A DNA stretch of 56,430 nucleotides from Bacteroidales bacterium (GTDB lineage Bacteria; Bacteroidota; Bacteroidia; Bacteroidales; Tenuifilaceae): positions 1 to 56,430 of the forward strand of contig RPRQ01000028.1 of assembly GCA_003818205.1 (NCBI GenBank), read 5' to 3'. This document shows, in pieces, positions 1-8,556 of the stretch. A program made the position numbers and the translations under genes. The notes beneath the pieces are model-generated. The model worked only from the letters and a program-made list of their open reading frames with translations, made no database searches and was not told the origin of the DNA. Each line of letters starts with the position of its first letter. Positions within the stretch are counted from its first letter, which is position 1.

Positions 1-120
1 GCAAATCCAAAATCTGAAGGATTTCTTTCAAAAGCTAATATTTACAAGGCTTTATATCAACACGATAAAGAACTTTTCAACAACTATAATGCTTTGAGTA
101 TAACTAGCAACTTAGGTTAA
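1..120 (+). CDS. C-terminal end of an unidentified protein (partial)
   Basis: From base 1 an open plus-strand frame encodes 39 residues, beginning ANPKSEGF and ending SITSNLG, then TAA at 118-120. The start lies outside the window. The tail is hydrophilic, rich in Asn, Lys and Tyr, and I do not recognise it. Its stop overlaps the stop of the convergent sensor kinase: bases 117-120 (TTAA) hold both stop codons on opposite strands. Such tight convergence is what one expects of two real neighbouring genes and is the main support for the call; the short length leaves it uncertain. Confidence 0.55.
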   Translation, partial: ANPKSEGFLSKANIYKALYQHDKELFNNYNALSITSNLG

Positions 121-3100
121 TTAATAGGAAGAAAAAAGTAAAACACAGAGCCCTTTGATGGGAAAGATTTAAGCCACATGCTGCCACCTAACATTTCAAC
201 TGACATTTTACAAACGGTTAAGCCCAAGCCTAGCCCCTCGTATATTTTATGGCTTTGTTCATCACCTTTGGTAAAAAGGTCAAAGATTACCTCGCATTTC
301 TCGGCCGCAATTCCAACACCTGTATCTTCAACATAGAATAAAACGAAACGATTTGACTCGCTGTCAATATTTTGATTGAACTCGTATGAAAGAGATTCCT
401 TTGTTAAGATTTTGTACCCTAGCCTCACATGACCCTTCTCGGTGTACGTAAAATCGTTAGAAAGTAAATTTTTTATCGTATTACGAATCTTCAATCGATC
501 GGTGCGCAGCTGAAACTTATCATTTTCGGTATATTCACTAATACAATTAACAACTAAGGAACGTTGCTTGCTGCATTCATCCAGCGTTTCTCTCAAAAGA
601 TCGTTTAAATAAAATGTTTCATTCACGAGGGTTTGATTCTCTGACTGAAATCGCGAAAGTTCTATAATATTATCGATTAGCGTTAGTAGAGTGTTGCTAT
701 TCTGAAGAATAATGCTGGCAAACTCTTTTCTCTCAGTGCATTGAAATGACTCATCCTCAATGAATCTAGCGTATGAAACAATAGCATTTAGAGGTGTTCT
801 AACCTCATGCGACATATTGGAGAGAATAGCGGATTTCAATCGGTCTGACTCTTCAGCTCTCAATAACGCTAACTTTAGCTGAGTAGTTCGTTCGTTAACC
901 TGATCTTCCAAGTAGTATCGATGCCTTTCAAGCTCTTCATTCTGCGCTGAGATTTCCGAATTATTTTCCTCCAACGATTCATTTAATGATTTTAATTCCT
1001 CTGTTTTTTCTTGTACTAAAGAATTTAGATGCTTCTTTTGCTTCTTAAGGAAATGTATCCTTATACTATAAAAGGATAGGATTCCGATAGCTATTAACAG
1101 AATTACAACAGCTTTAAACCAAGCATTCATCCACCAAGGAGGAGTAATTATTATTCTAATTAATTTTTTCTCTTGGCTCCAATTTGTGAAATTGGCTGTA
1201 GTTTTCACCCAGAGGTCGTAGGTGCCGGGGGGCAAATTAGTATAGGAAATAGAATTTTCGGCAGGCCGAGCAATGCGCCAATCATTTTCGTAATCCTTCA
1301 ACTTCCATGCAAAGCCCGACCGATGTGGGTAAAGATAGTTAAGGAGGGTAATGTCGAAGCTTATAGTCGTTTTTTGGTAGGCCAATTCAATTTGATCTCT
1401 GAACAAAATCGATTGATTATTAAGAATTTTCGAGATAACAGCCACTTCCTTATTTTGAATATAAAAATCGGTTATGTAAACTGTTGGGGGGTCAAAAACC
1501 TCACTGATTTCAATAGGATTAAACCTGACAATGCCCCCTATTCCGCCAAAGAACATGTCGCCATTCTTAGAGTGGGTAAAGGATGAGGAGTTGAATTCAT
1601 AGATATTTAGCCCATCAAAATAGTTGAAGTTGTAAAATTTTCCAGTTGATGGGTTATACTTCGAAACACCCTTATTGGTGCTCATCCATAAATTACCATT
1701 TTTATCCTCTATAATACCATAAACCGTTTTACTAGGTAGCCCATCGGCATATGAAAACCTTGTGAAGTTGTTCGTTTTCTTGTTAAAACGGCTAATCCCA
1801 TTAAAAAAGCTAGAAATCCAAATATCGCCCTTTGAATCTCTACAAAAAGATAGAATACCATTAGAGCCAATTGTTGTAGAATCAGCCGGATTGTTTGTAT
1901 AGTGACTATAATCTTGGGTTTTAAGGTTAAAACGATAGGCACCGCTTGTTCTTCCCTCCAACCAAACGTAACCATCGGGATCATATAGTATTTCATAGGT
2001 ATGCCTATACTGCCTTTCAGTATTGAAATCTGGCGGAGGTGGATAGGTGTTAAATGTCCTGCTTACTATGTCGAATGAGCAGAAGCCTGCTCCTGTCGAT
2101 AACCATAGGGTATTATTATAAGGGCTAATCCCTCTGAAATAATTGTGTGTTTTTATTATCAAAGGGGTTGCCCCAGCTATTTTGAAAACGAAAATCCTTT
2201 TAACGGTATAATCATATAATATTAGACCATCGCTAGTAGCAAACCAGAGGTTCTTATTACTATCCTCAACCACATTGAAGACCCTTCGATCTGCAAGTGC
2301 TCCAAAATGAGGGGTCGTTTTTTTTATTGAAGTAAACTTTCTCTCTAAACCTTGGGAGTAATAAAGGGAATCACGACCAATTATCCAAAAATCTCCATTG
2401 CTAGCCTGTAGTAAACCAAAGCTATCATCTATTGCCTCATTATTGTTCTTCAAAGGGACAAAATGCTTAAAGGGATTGGCTTTTAATGCAAAATACGATA
2501 ACCCTTTGTCGGTACCAACCCATATTATGGGCTCTTGCGATGAGGCGTATAGAGCTAAAACATTATTGCTTTGAATATCATTCTTTTGAAGGGCGCTATA
2601 CTTATACTGCGAAAATGTATTTTCGTTCAAATTAAATTTTAGAAGCCCTAATGAAGAAGTTGCCACCCAAATGTTACCATAACCATCTTGAATATGGGTG
2701 TTGATTTCAATATCTTTATACTGAATCGGGGTTATATCTTTAAATTCTTGGGTTATTTGATTATAGATCAGAATGCTTTTTGAGGTGGTCAGCAGGAAAC
2801 TATTACTATCTATACACGATAATGCGTTGAGATTATTTAAATCCACCCCATTTAAACCATTTGTATCGATTAGCTCAAAGCGATTAATCTCTTTATTCGA
2901 TTTTAAAAGCCCTTTATCCGTTGAAATCCAAACTCTTTGATCCTTAGCAATCATTATACTACGTATGGTTCTTGCAATCAAATCATCATGACCATTAACC
3001 TTAATCTTATGCTCTTGAATTGAACTATCATCAATATTGAATGTGTAAAGAGTACTAGGACCCGATACTCCAATAAGAACTTTACTTTGATCGATGTATG

Positions 3101-3503
3101 TAATGGAGTTTATGCGCCTCGATTGATTTTCATCCTCCCCTAGCTTATAATTTGAGAATAATCCTGTTGATAAATCATAAACAGAGAGATTGCCCCCTTG
3201 ATAGCCAATAAAAACTTTATTTTTAAGGGAGTGCGCGTATATAGAGGTTATGCTGCTACTCGAAAATGAAGCTGAACTCGTTGGCGGTTCGAAATACTTA
3301 AATGTGCTTCCATCGAATCGGTGAAGACCCTCGCTAGTACCTACCCAGATAAACCCTTTCGAATCCTGAGTTACAGCAGTTATGTAAGAATGAACCATCC
3401 CATCCTTAACATCAAAGTTTCGGAAGATTGGAGTCTGTTGGGAGAAACAAGCCCCACTTAAAACGAATAGCAAAACTAGCTGCAGAAGAAAAAATCTAGC
3501 CAT
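117..3503 (-). CDS. Two-component-propeller sensor histidine kinase
   Basis: Membrane sensor kinase of the kind fused into Bacteroidetes hybrid two-component systems. After a signal peptide (MARFFLLQLVLLFVLSGACF) come many ~45-residue Reg_prop propeller repeats such as DSKGFIWVGTSEGL and DKNGNLWMSTNKGV, then a Y_Y_Y domain, one transmembrane helix near residue 800 (AVVILLIAIGILSFYSI), a coiled coil, HisKA with SNMSHEVRTPLN (His near residue 900) and an HATPase with DTGVGIA and GLGLGLTV. It ends right after the HATPase, so there is no receiver or AraC domain, and no response regulator lies nearby. The frame opens further up only with a TTG at 3551; the ATG at 3503 puts the signal peptide at the N terminus and is preferred (1128 aa). 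The ligand is unknown; in related systems it is often a glycan. Confidence 0.9.
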   Translation of the reverse strand: MARFFLLQLVLLFVLSGACFSQQTPIFRNFDVKDGMVHSYITAVTQDSKGFIWVGTSEGLHRFDGSTFKYFEPPTSSASFSSSSITSIYAHSLKNKVFIGYQGGNLSVYDLSTGLFSNYKLGEDENQSRRINSITYIDQSKVLIGVSGPSTLYTFNIDDSSIQEHKIKVNGHDDLIARTIRSIMIAKDQRVWISTDKGLLKSNKEINRFELIDTNGLNGVDLNNLNALSCIDSNSFLLTTSKSILIYNQITQEFKDITPIQYKDIEINTHIQDGYGNIWVATSSLGLLKFNLNENTFSQYKYSALQKNDIQSNNVLALYASSQEPIIWVGTDKGLSYFALKANPFKHFVPLKNNNEAIDDSFGLLQASNGDFWIIGRDSLYYSQGLERKFTSIKKTTPHFGALADRRVFNVVEDSNKNLWFATSDGLILYDYTVKRIFVFKIAGATPLIIKTHNYFRGISPYNNTLWLSTGAGFCSFDIVSRTFNTYPPPPDFNTERQYRHTYEILYDPDGYVWLEGRTSGAYRFNLKTQDYSHYTNNPADSTTIGSNGILSFCRDSKGDIWISSFFNGISRFNKKTNNFTRFSYADGLPSKTVYGIIEDKNGNLWMSTNKGVSKYNPSTGKFYNFNYFDGLNIYEFNSSSFTHSKNGDMFFGGIGGIVRFNPIEISEVFDPPTVYITDFYIQNKEVAVISKILNNQSILFRDQIELAYQKTTISFDITLLNYLYPHRSGFAWKLKDYENDWRIARPAENSISYTNLPPGTYDLWVKTTANFTNWSQEKKLIRIIITPPWWMNAWFKAVVILLIAIGILSFYSIRIHFLKKQKKHLNSLVQEKTEELKSLNESLEENNSEISAQNEELERHRYYLEDQVNERTTQLKLALLRAEESDRLKSAILSNMSHEVRTPLNAIVSYARFIEDESFQCTERKEFASIILQNSNTLLTLIDNIIELSRFQSENQTLVNETFYLNDLLRETLDECSKQRSLVVNCISEYTENDKFQLRTDRLKIRNTIKNLLSNDFTYTEKGHVRLGYKILTKESLSYEFNQNIDSESNRFVLFYVEDTGVGIAAEKCEVIFDLFTKGDEQSHKIYEGLGLGLTVCKMSVEMLGGSMWLKSFPSKGSVFYFFLPIN

Positions 3504-3640
3504 ATATGCGCTAAAAAATTGCAAAATAGTAAAATAATTAACTCGAGACAAGTTGAATTCAATTACTTTGATATAAATCTCTTTTAAACTGCACTAACTT
3601 ATTTCAATTAATTACCAATAAAGGGTTGTTTATTGAAAAA

Positions 3641-5179
3641 CTACCCCGCCCAGTTCTCCCTGTCGAGGCTGCGGTATTGAATGGCTTCGGCAAGATGTTC
3701 GGCCTTGATACTTTCACATCCATATAAATCTGCAATAGTGCGCGATACTTTAAGAATCCTATCGTAGGCTCTAGCCGATAAGCCCAACTTTTCCATCGCA
3801 TTTTTAATCAATACAGAACCTGGATCATCGAGTTGACAAAATTTTCGTATTAGTTTCGAGGTCATTTGAGCGTTGCAATGAATGCCTTTCCATTCAATAA
3901 AGCGTTCCTCCTGCACCTGACGTGCCTTCACGACTCTAGTACGAACGGTCTCGCTATTCTCAGCAGGAGGGGCTCCCGAAAGTTTTTCGAATGGAACTGG
4001 AACCACTTCAACATGAATGTCAATCCTATCGAGTAATGGACCTGATATTTTATTCAAATACTTTTGAACTACGCCGGGAGAGCAAACGCAATCCTTTTCG
4101 GGGTGATTGTAGTAACCGCAAGGGCAAGGGTTCATGGACGATACTAGCATAAAACTAGCAGGGTACTCAACGGTTGATTTTGCACGTGAAATAGTAATGA
4201 CTCTATCCTCCAAGGGTTGACGCATTACCTCAAGTACGGTACGTTTGAACTCAGGTAGCTCATCGAGGAAGAGTACTCCATTATGGGCAAGAGAAATTTC
4301 GCCGGGTTGAGGCCATTGCCCTCCGCCAACAAGGGCAACATCGGATATTGTATGGTGTGGCGATCGAAATGGGCGTCGGGTCATCAACGATGTTTCACGA
4401 TCGATTTTGCCAGCAACGGAATGAATTTTGGTTGTTTCCAATGCTTCACGAAGGGTTAGCGGTGGAATAATAGTTGGTAATCGCTTTGCTAGCATGGTCT
4501 TCCCTGCACCAGGAGGGCCAATCATGATAATGTTATGCCCTCCGGCAGCAGCAACCTCTAAGGCGCGCTTTACATTCTCCTGCCCTTTCACATCGTTAAA
4601 GTCCACGTCATAGGTATTTGCATGGGCAAAAAACTCATCGCGGGTATTCACTATGGTTTGCTCTATTGCCTTATCACCATTCAGAAAATCGATAACATCT
4701 TTTATCGACTCAACTCCATAAACCTCAAGGTTATTGACAACTGCCGCTTCACGTGCATTCTGTTTAGGTAGAATTATTCCTTTAAAACCTTCCTCCCTTG
4801 CTTGGATAGCAATGGGGAGAACTCCTTTAATGGGCTGCAAACCCCCATCGAGCGATAGCTCGCCCATAATTACGAAATCGGTCAGCTTTTCGCTTTTAAC
4901 CTGCTCATTTGCGGCCATTATACCGATTGCTAAAGGCAAATCGTACGCTGAACCCTCCTTACGGATATCGGCAGGCGCCATATTTATGACAATCCTACGC
5001 TTGGGCATCTTGAAATGATAGGTTTCTAGCGCAGTGGTGATTCTTTGCTGGCTCTCTTTAACAGCGTTATCGGGTAGCCCGACAAGAAAGAAGTTCACCC
5101 CTTGCCCTACGCTCACCTCAATGGTAATTGTTGTAGCTTTTATTCCATGAACTGCGCTACCATAGGTTTTAACGAGCAT
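3641..5179 (-). CDS. YifB/ComM-family Mg-chelatase-like AAA+ ATPase
   Basis: 512 residues, the usual length of the YifB/ComM family. The N-terminal Lon-protease-like fold (MLVKTYGSAVHGIKAT) is followed by the chelatase AAA+ core with Walker A GPPGAGKTMLAKR and Walker B GVLFLDELPEF, then the CPCGYYNHPEKDCVC cysteine cluster and a C-terminal helical domain. ComM in Haemophilus and Vibrio is a helicase that drives branch migration during natural transformation; whether the Bacteroidota protein does the same is inference. ATG start at 5177-5179. It stands alone, 137 bp from the sensor kinase and 154 bp from the next minus-strand gene, with no clear partner. Confidence 0.92.
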   Translation of the reverse strand: MLVKTYGSAVHGIKATTITIEVSVGQGVNFFLVGLPDNAVKESQQRITTALETYHFKMPKRRIVINMAPADIRKEGSAYDLPLAIGIMAANEQVKSEKLTDFVIMGELSLDGGLQPIKGVLPIAIQAREEGFKGIILPKQNAREAAVVNNLEVYGVESIKDVIDFLNGDKAIEQTIVNTRDEFFAHANTYDVDFNDVKGQENVKRALEVAAAGGHNIIMIGPPGAGKTMLAKRLPTIIPPLTLREALETTKIHSVAGKIDRETSLMTRRPFRSPHHTISDVALVGGGQWPQPGEISLAHNGVLFLDELPEFKRTVLEVMRQPLEDRVITISRAKSTVEYPASFMLVSSMNPCPCGYYNHPEKDCVCSPGVVQKYLNKISGPLLDRIDIHVEVVPVPFEKLSGAPPAENSETVRTRVVKARQVQEERFIEWKGIHCNAQMTSKLIRKFCQLDDPGSVLIKNAMEKLGLSARAYDRILKVSRTIADLYGCESIKAEHLAEAIQYRSLDRENWAG

Positions 5180-5333
5180 GATTGATAAAAAAATTGATAA
5201 TTGTTCTAATACTGATCTTACTAAGATAGCGATTTTCGAACAAAGAACATTAAGAATTGGTGTAATTTTTATAAGGAGTCTTTGGCTTTTAGGTTCGTGA
5301 TAAGCAGAAATAGGTTTACGAATCGTATGGCAA

Positions 5334-6779
5334 TTATTTTTTCAGCCCTTTTAGCTTTTCAGTATTCTTAGGGGGGGATGGCACCCAATTACAGCCACAA
5401 TCGGAACCTTTGGGCAGTTTATAGGTTTTCTTCTTTTCGGTGCACCCGATAAAAAAATTAAAGCCAAATCGAAGGTTTGCATTCCTCGCCGTTTCCGGCG
5501 AGATGAAAGCCACAACATTATCGCTGAGAATAAAAAATTGAAACCTATCGTTGCTAAAACCCGCGCCCACCCCAAGGTTTGCGAATGAACCATTCATTAC
5601 GGAGTAATTTATGCTTAGCGTTGAGCCTTTCTGGGTAAAAGCCGTTGCCGAGAGGGTGAAACCAACTATTGGGCGACCAGGGTAGTACTCGGTACGAGCC
5701 AAAGCACCAACCTTTATCTGCTTATGGATTGGATAGGTGCCCCCGAAGTATATTCGAGGGTTCAGAAATGTAATAAACCCTTTTTGGGTTGCCCTGAAAT
5801 GGAACTGGTTCTGAATAGAATCACGAATACTATTCGCATATTCGGCAGGGTCCATCCCATCGGTTATTGTAGCCCCTTGGAATACGAAATGTCCATTATT
5901 CTCGAACTTATTGGTTTGATCGTGCCACCAAATCAACCCAACATCGAGGATGCTTCCGCTCCAGGTGATTTTATCTTTTTTATATATAAACCCAAAATCG
6001 GTTGCAAGCCCCTGATTTTTAAAGTTAAGTAAGAAGCCAACAGGCGAAATTGAGCCAAGGCTTGCGCCGCTTACATTGCCAAGTGCATCATACGAAATGT
6101 TAAGGGGTAGCGATGTGTTAACCTTTGGATTCCAGGCAGCATCGATATCATAGGTCATCTGATTTACAGACATGTTAATCGGCCTACGTTTAGTAAAAAC
6201 CCCTGCCAAACCGAATAGCACCTTTGCATGTCCTCCAATTATTGAATACCGTCCATACTTAGTGGAATATCCAAATGAGAACTCTCTATAGTAAAAAGCA
6301 TTAACTCCAGGGTTTCGTGTGGATAGCCCATCGCCAACATACTGAGAATTTCCATCTTTCAATAGATTCAATAAAGCCTTTGAGTAAAAAAGTTTAGCAT
6401 CTACTTTTTCGGTCCATGCAAAATTGAAGTACTGATTCTTATCCCACATGAATCCGAACGATAATGGGGTGTAATGAAACTCCAAGGACAAGAAGTCTCT
6501 GCTGTGCATTTTTGATGCTAGTAAATCGATGTCAAATTCAGATTTGCCGGCCGATAACGAATTATATGAGAATCCAGTTGAGTTAGCATTAAAATGGATG
6601 GTTGAAAGCAGTGGCAAGCCAAAATACTGCTTACAGCGAATTTGAACGGCAGGGTTGACAAAGTTCGATTGGGGAATATCGTGAAGAAAAAAAAGCGTAT
6701 TATCCTGTTGCGAAAAACCTAATATAACAGAGCTGGCAAGAACAATGGTTAATAAAAGTTTGTATCTTACAAAGTACAT
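5334..6779 (-). CDS. DUF5723-type exported, probably outer-membrane beta-barrel protein
   Basis: 481 residues with a signal peptide (YKLLLTIVLASSVILGFSQQ), then an opening typical of the Bacteroidetes DUF5723 family: LFFLHDIPQSNFVNPAVQ and GLPLLSTIHFNANSTGFSY. Alternating hydrophobic and polar strands with many Gly and aromatic residues (GFMWDKNQYFNFAW, SFGYSTKYGRYSIIGG) suggest an outer-membrane barrel. The last ~35 residues form a short Cys-bearing, basic tail (GCTEKKKT, DCGCNW). The start is ATG at 6777-6779, only 3 bp after the upstream lipoprotein gene, so the two are almost surely co-transcribed. The role is unknown; the barrel is inferred from composition and not modelled. Confidence 0.75.
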   Translation of the reverse strand: MYFVRYKLLLTIVLASSVILGFSQQDNTLFFLHDIPQSNFVNPAVQIRCKQYFGLPLLSTIHFNANSTGFSYNSLSAGKSEFDIDLLASKMHSRDFLSLEFHYTPLSFGFMWDKNQYFNFAWTEKVDAKLFYSKALLNLLKDGNSQYVGDGLSTRNPGVNAFYYREFSFGYSTKYGRYSIIGGHAKVLFGLAGVFTKRRPINMSVNQMTYDIDAAWNPKVNTSLPLNISYDALGNVSGASLGSISPVGFLLNFKNQGLATDFGFIYKKDKITWSGSILDVGLIWWHDQTNKFENNGHFVFQGATITDGMDPAEYANSIRDSIQNQFHFRATQKGFITFLNPRIYFGGTYPIHKQIKVGALARTEYYPGRPIVGFTLSATAFTQKGSTLSINYSVMNGSFANLGVGAGFSNDRFQFFILSDNVVAFISPETARNANLRFGFNFFIGCTEKKKTYKLPKGSDCGCNWVPSPPKNTEKLKGLKK

Positions 6780-6782
6780 CCC

Positions 6783-7424
6783 TTAAATATCTTTTAAAAT
6801 ATAATCTATCCTAGCACCAAGATGACAGTTCATTTTAAATTCATCGTAATATTTAAATCCATTGGTATTCCCATCCTTAATATTTATTCTCAGGTGAACG
6901 ACTAAAATTTCAGCCGTTCGAAGATTCTCGATAGTCGGTTTATCAAAAACTACAAAACTCCTACTATAACCGGGTCGAACAATATTTCCATTAAAGAGAA
7001 TATCTCCATCTTCAATTTCTATAGGCTCGAATTTGTAGAGCATTTCACCAGAACTGTTGGTAAAGTGGATATTAGCAGTAGCCTTCACAGGAAATTCGTT
7101 CCAAATATTAATGTTAAAGGTTAGAACGGTAATATCATTAGAATTTTCATAAATTCTGTAGAAATCAACTGCTACGGTATCGCTAAAATAAATGTATTGG
7201 TGCTTTGCCCATTCTGGAACATCTAGGTCGATAAAACAGTCGGGAGGGCCAATGTGGTAGGTGCCAGACAATCCAACCTCAACGTTGGCAACAGGAATTG
7301 ATAGCGATTGATCGAGATCTCCAATTTTATTCGGCAAGGGTTTCAATCCATCCATACATGATAAGAACATGGGGATACCAAGTAAAATCATCAAACGAAT
7401 TCTATTCCTAGCAATACAAATCAT
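6783..7424 (-). CDS. Putative lipoprotein of unknown function
   Basis: 213 residues. The N terminus MICIARNRIRLMILLG followed by IPMFLSCMD looks like a lipoprotein signal with a lipobox ending at Cys near residue 23; a second Met at residue 12 (start 7391) would give a shorter, more usual signal. The rest is beta-rich (VLTFNINIWNEFPVKATANI, EILVVHLRINIKDG) with no motif I recognise. It resembles small surface lipoproteins paired with barrel proteins, and it is translated just ahead of the DUF5723-type gene with a 3-bp gap, so a joint envelope role is a reasonable inference. A TATCTTTG -7 box lies upstream at 7496-7503. Confidence 0.65.
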   Translation of the reverse strand: MICIARNRIRLMILLGIPMFLSCMDGLKPLPNKIGDLDQSLSIPVANVEVGLSGTYHIGPPDCFIDLDVPEWAKHQYIYFSDTVAVDFYRIYENSNDITVLTFNINIWNEFPVKATANIHFTNSSGEMLYKFEPIEIEDGDILFNGNIVRPGYSRSFVVFDKPTIENLRTAEILVVHLRINIKDGNTNGFKYYDEFKMNCHLGARIDYILKDI

Positions 7425-7495
7425 ACCGAAACGATAATGTCATTGAAAAACGATAAATCCAAAACAATGAAAATCGGAACCTTCTAAACGGTGCT

Positions 7496-7503
7496 CAAAG
7501 ATA
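7496..7503 (-). promoter_or_regulatory. -7 promoter box (TATCTTTG) for the lipoprotein/DUF5723 operon
   Basis: On the minus strand the bases read TATCTTTG, a full match to the Bacteroidetes -7 consensus TAnnTTTG, about 70 bp upstream of the start at 7424. I see no convincing TTTG -33 element at the usual 19-21 bp spacing, so this rests on the -7 box alone. Confidence 0.45.
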
Positions 7504-7688
7504 TATCAGTTTTGCAATTTTATGGCTGATAATATATACGTTTTCATCCATAAGTTATAAACAATCATTACATGCATGGAAACAAACAGGAAAAAATCGA
7601 TGTTTATTGTATATTGCTACTGTGAAATGAGTTAACCTTTTATTGCTCATTATTTCGATTGGTGTAACTATTCACCACGGAGAAACAG

Positions 7689-7713
7689 CCCGTCCCGATG
7701 TATCGGGAGAGGG
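7689..7713 (+). repeat. REP-like palindrome, copy 1
   Basis: The core TCCCGATGTATCGGGA is self-complementary apart from its two central bases. Just outside it lie CCG and GAGGG. The same ~24-bp unit occurs inverted at 7799-7823. It interrupts a run that would otherwise read like the filler ACCACGGAGAAACACAGAG, so it looks inserted. Confidence 0.7.
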
Positions 7714-7798
7714 TACAGAGTTTCACAGAGAAAATATTTATGTTTTTCGTGTTAGTGATTCTTCTGCATTATGATACTCAGTAGTTTTTTTATAATTG

Positions 7799-7823
7799 CC
7801 TCTCCCGATACATCGGGACAGGT
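7799..7823 (-). repeat. REP-like palindrome, copy 2 (inverted)
   Basis: Reads CCTCTCCCGATACATCGGGA and then CAGG, the reverse complement of copy 1 with one difference at the edge. Followed by GTGTCTCCGTGG, again the filler sequence in reverse. The two copies could pair into a large hairpin enclosing about 85 bases. Confidence 0.7.
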
Positions 7824-8181
7824 TGTGTCTCCGTGGTTTTTGTTCAATTCGATTACTGCTGAATAGTTGCCGATTGGTTATACTAAAGTGGCTAATTTTG
7901 TATAGATTATGAATTGGCAGGGTGTGATAGAGCAGATTAGCGCCAACCTATTTTATTGATTCTTTGTGATTTTGCGCCTTTGAGTTATTCTTTTATCAAC
8001 TAAAAAGCAATGCAAGAAATTTCAAGCAAAACTACAAAGTTTAAAGAAAATTGAAGGTTAAATTATGCTTGCCTATTTATGCTAAAGGCCAAACGATAAT
8101 TACCCTTAAATAAAACAAAGAATGATTATATCATGGGCATAAAAGTAAAAATCCAACATTTTCTTGTTGAGCTTACACTAT

Positions 8182-8196
8182 TGTTGGCTGCAAGTG
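8182..8196 (+). repeat. Left inverted repeat of the MNT/HEPN module
   Basis: TGTTGGCTGCAAGTG lies 40 bp before the MNT start codon. Its reverse complement, with 14 of 15 bases matching, lies just past the HEPN stop at 8949-8963. Confidence 0.65.
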
Positions 8197-8224
8197 AACT
8201 TCACCTTACAATCATTTTTTTTCT

Positions 8225-8232
8225 TATCTTTG
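8225..8232 (+). promoter_or_regulatory. -7 promoter box (TATCTTTG) for the MNT/HEPN pair
   Basis: A full TAnnTTTG match ends only 4 bases before the ATG at 8237. A transcription start at the usual distance would fall on or next to the ATG, which implies a leaderless or nearly leaderless mRNA, unless translation begins at the internal Met codon at 8267. No clear -33 element is seen. Confidence 0.5.
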
Positions 8233-8236
8233 CTTT

Positions 8237-8554
8237 ATGAAGAACCAAAAGGAAATAGTACTCTCGATGATAAAGAAACAGGTTAAGGAGATTGACCCCT
8301 CAGCCGATATAATTCTTTATGGTTCTAGAGCAAGAGGTGAAGAACGACCTGATTCTGATTGGGACATTCTTATTCTGGTTAACACAAAGGCGGACATCGA
8401 AACAGAAAAAAAATTTAGACATAAACTTTTTGATGTTGAACTCGAACTTGGAGAAGCCTTGTCAACCTTTGTTTACAACAAGCAGGAATGGAAATCTAAA
8501 TATTGGATGACACCGCTTTATAAGAATATTTCTAACGAAGGTATAGCAATCTGA
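8237..8554 (+). CDS. MNT-type nucleotidyltransferase (probable antitoxin)
   Basis: 105-residue minimal nucleotidyltransferase. Residues 28-43 read YGSRARGEERPDSDWD, which fits the GSx10DxD motif of MntA-type enzymes: Gly-Ser at 29-30 and the metal-binding Asp pair at 41 and 43. In characterised HEPN/MNT (type VII) systems the MNT protein adenylylates a Tyr of the HEPN toxin and so blocks its RNase activity. Here the HEPN gene follows two bases after the stop, the standard order for many such pairs. ATG at 8237; the internal Met at residue 11 is an alternative start given the very close promoter box. The role as antitoxin is inferred from family and neighbour. Confidence 0.88.
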   Translation: MKNQKEIVLSMIKKQVKEIDPSADIILYGSRARGEERPDSDWDILILVNTKADIETEKKFRHKLFDVELELGEALSTFVYNKQEWKSKYWMTPLYKNISNEGIAI

Positions 8555-8556
8555 AA

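Larger units (their letters stand above)
7425..8236. other. Gene-poor 812-bp spacer with palindromic repeats
   Basis: No open frame of useful length occurs here on either strand. The stretch holds the promoter box at 7496, a stretch reading ACCACGGAGAAACAG... ACAGAGTTTCACAGAG like common Bacteroidetes intergenic filler (about 7675-7730), two oppositely oriented copies of a REP-like palindrome (7689-7713 and 7799-7823), and the left inverted repeat of the MNT/HEPN module (8182-8196). The rest is AT-rich and unremarkable. Confidence 0.7.

Noticed and set aside
1173-1586. 137-residue plus-strand frame inside the sensor kinase
   Set aside because: Shadow of the minus-strand gene, whose protein is continuous and has clear domains there.
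5724-6032. 102-residue plus-strand frame inside the DUF5723 gene
   Set aside because: Antisense shadow with no family features.
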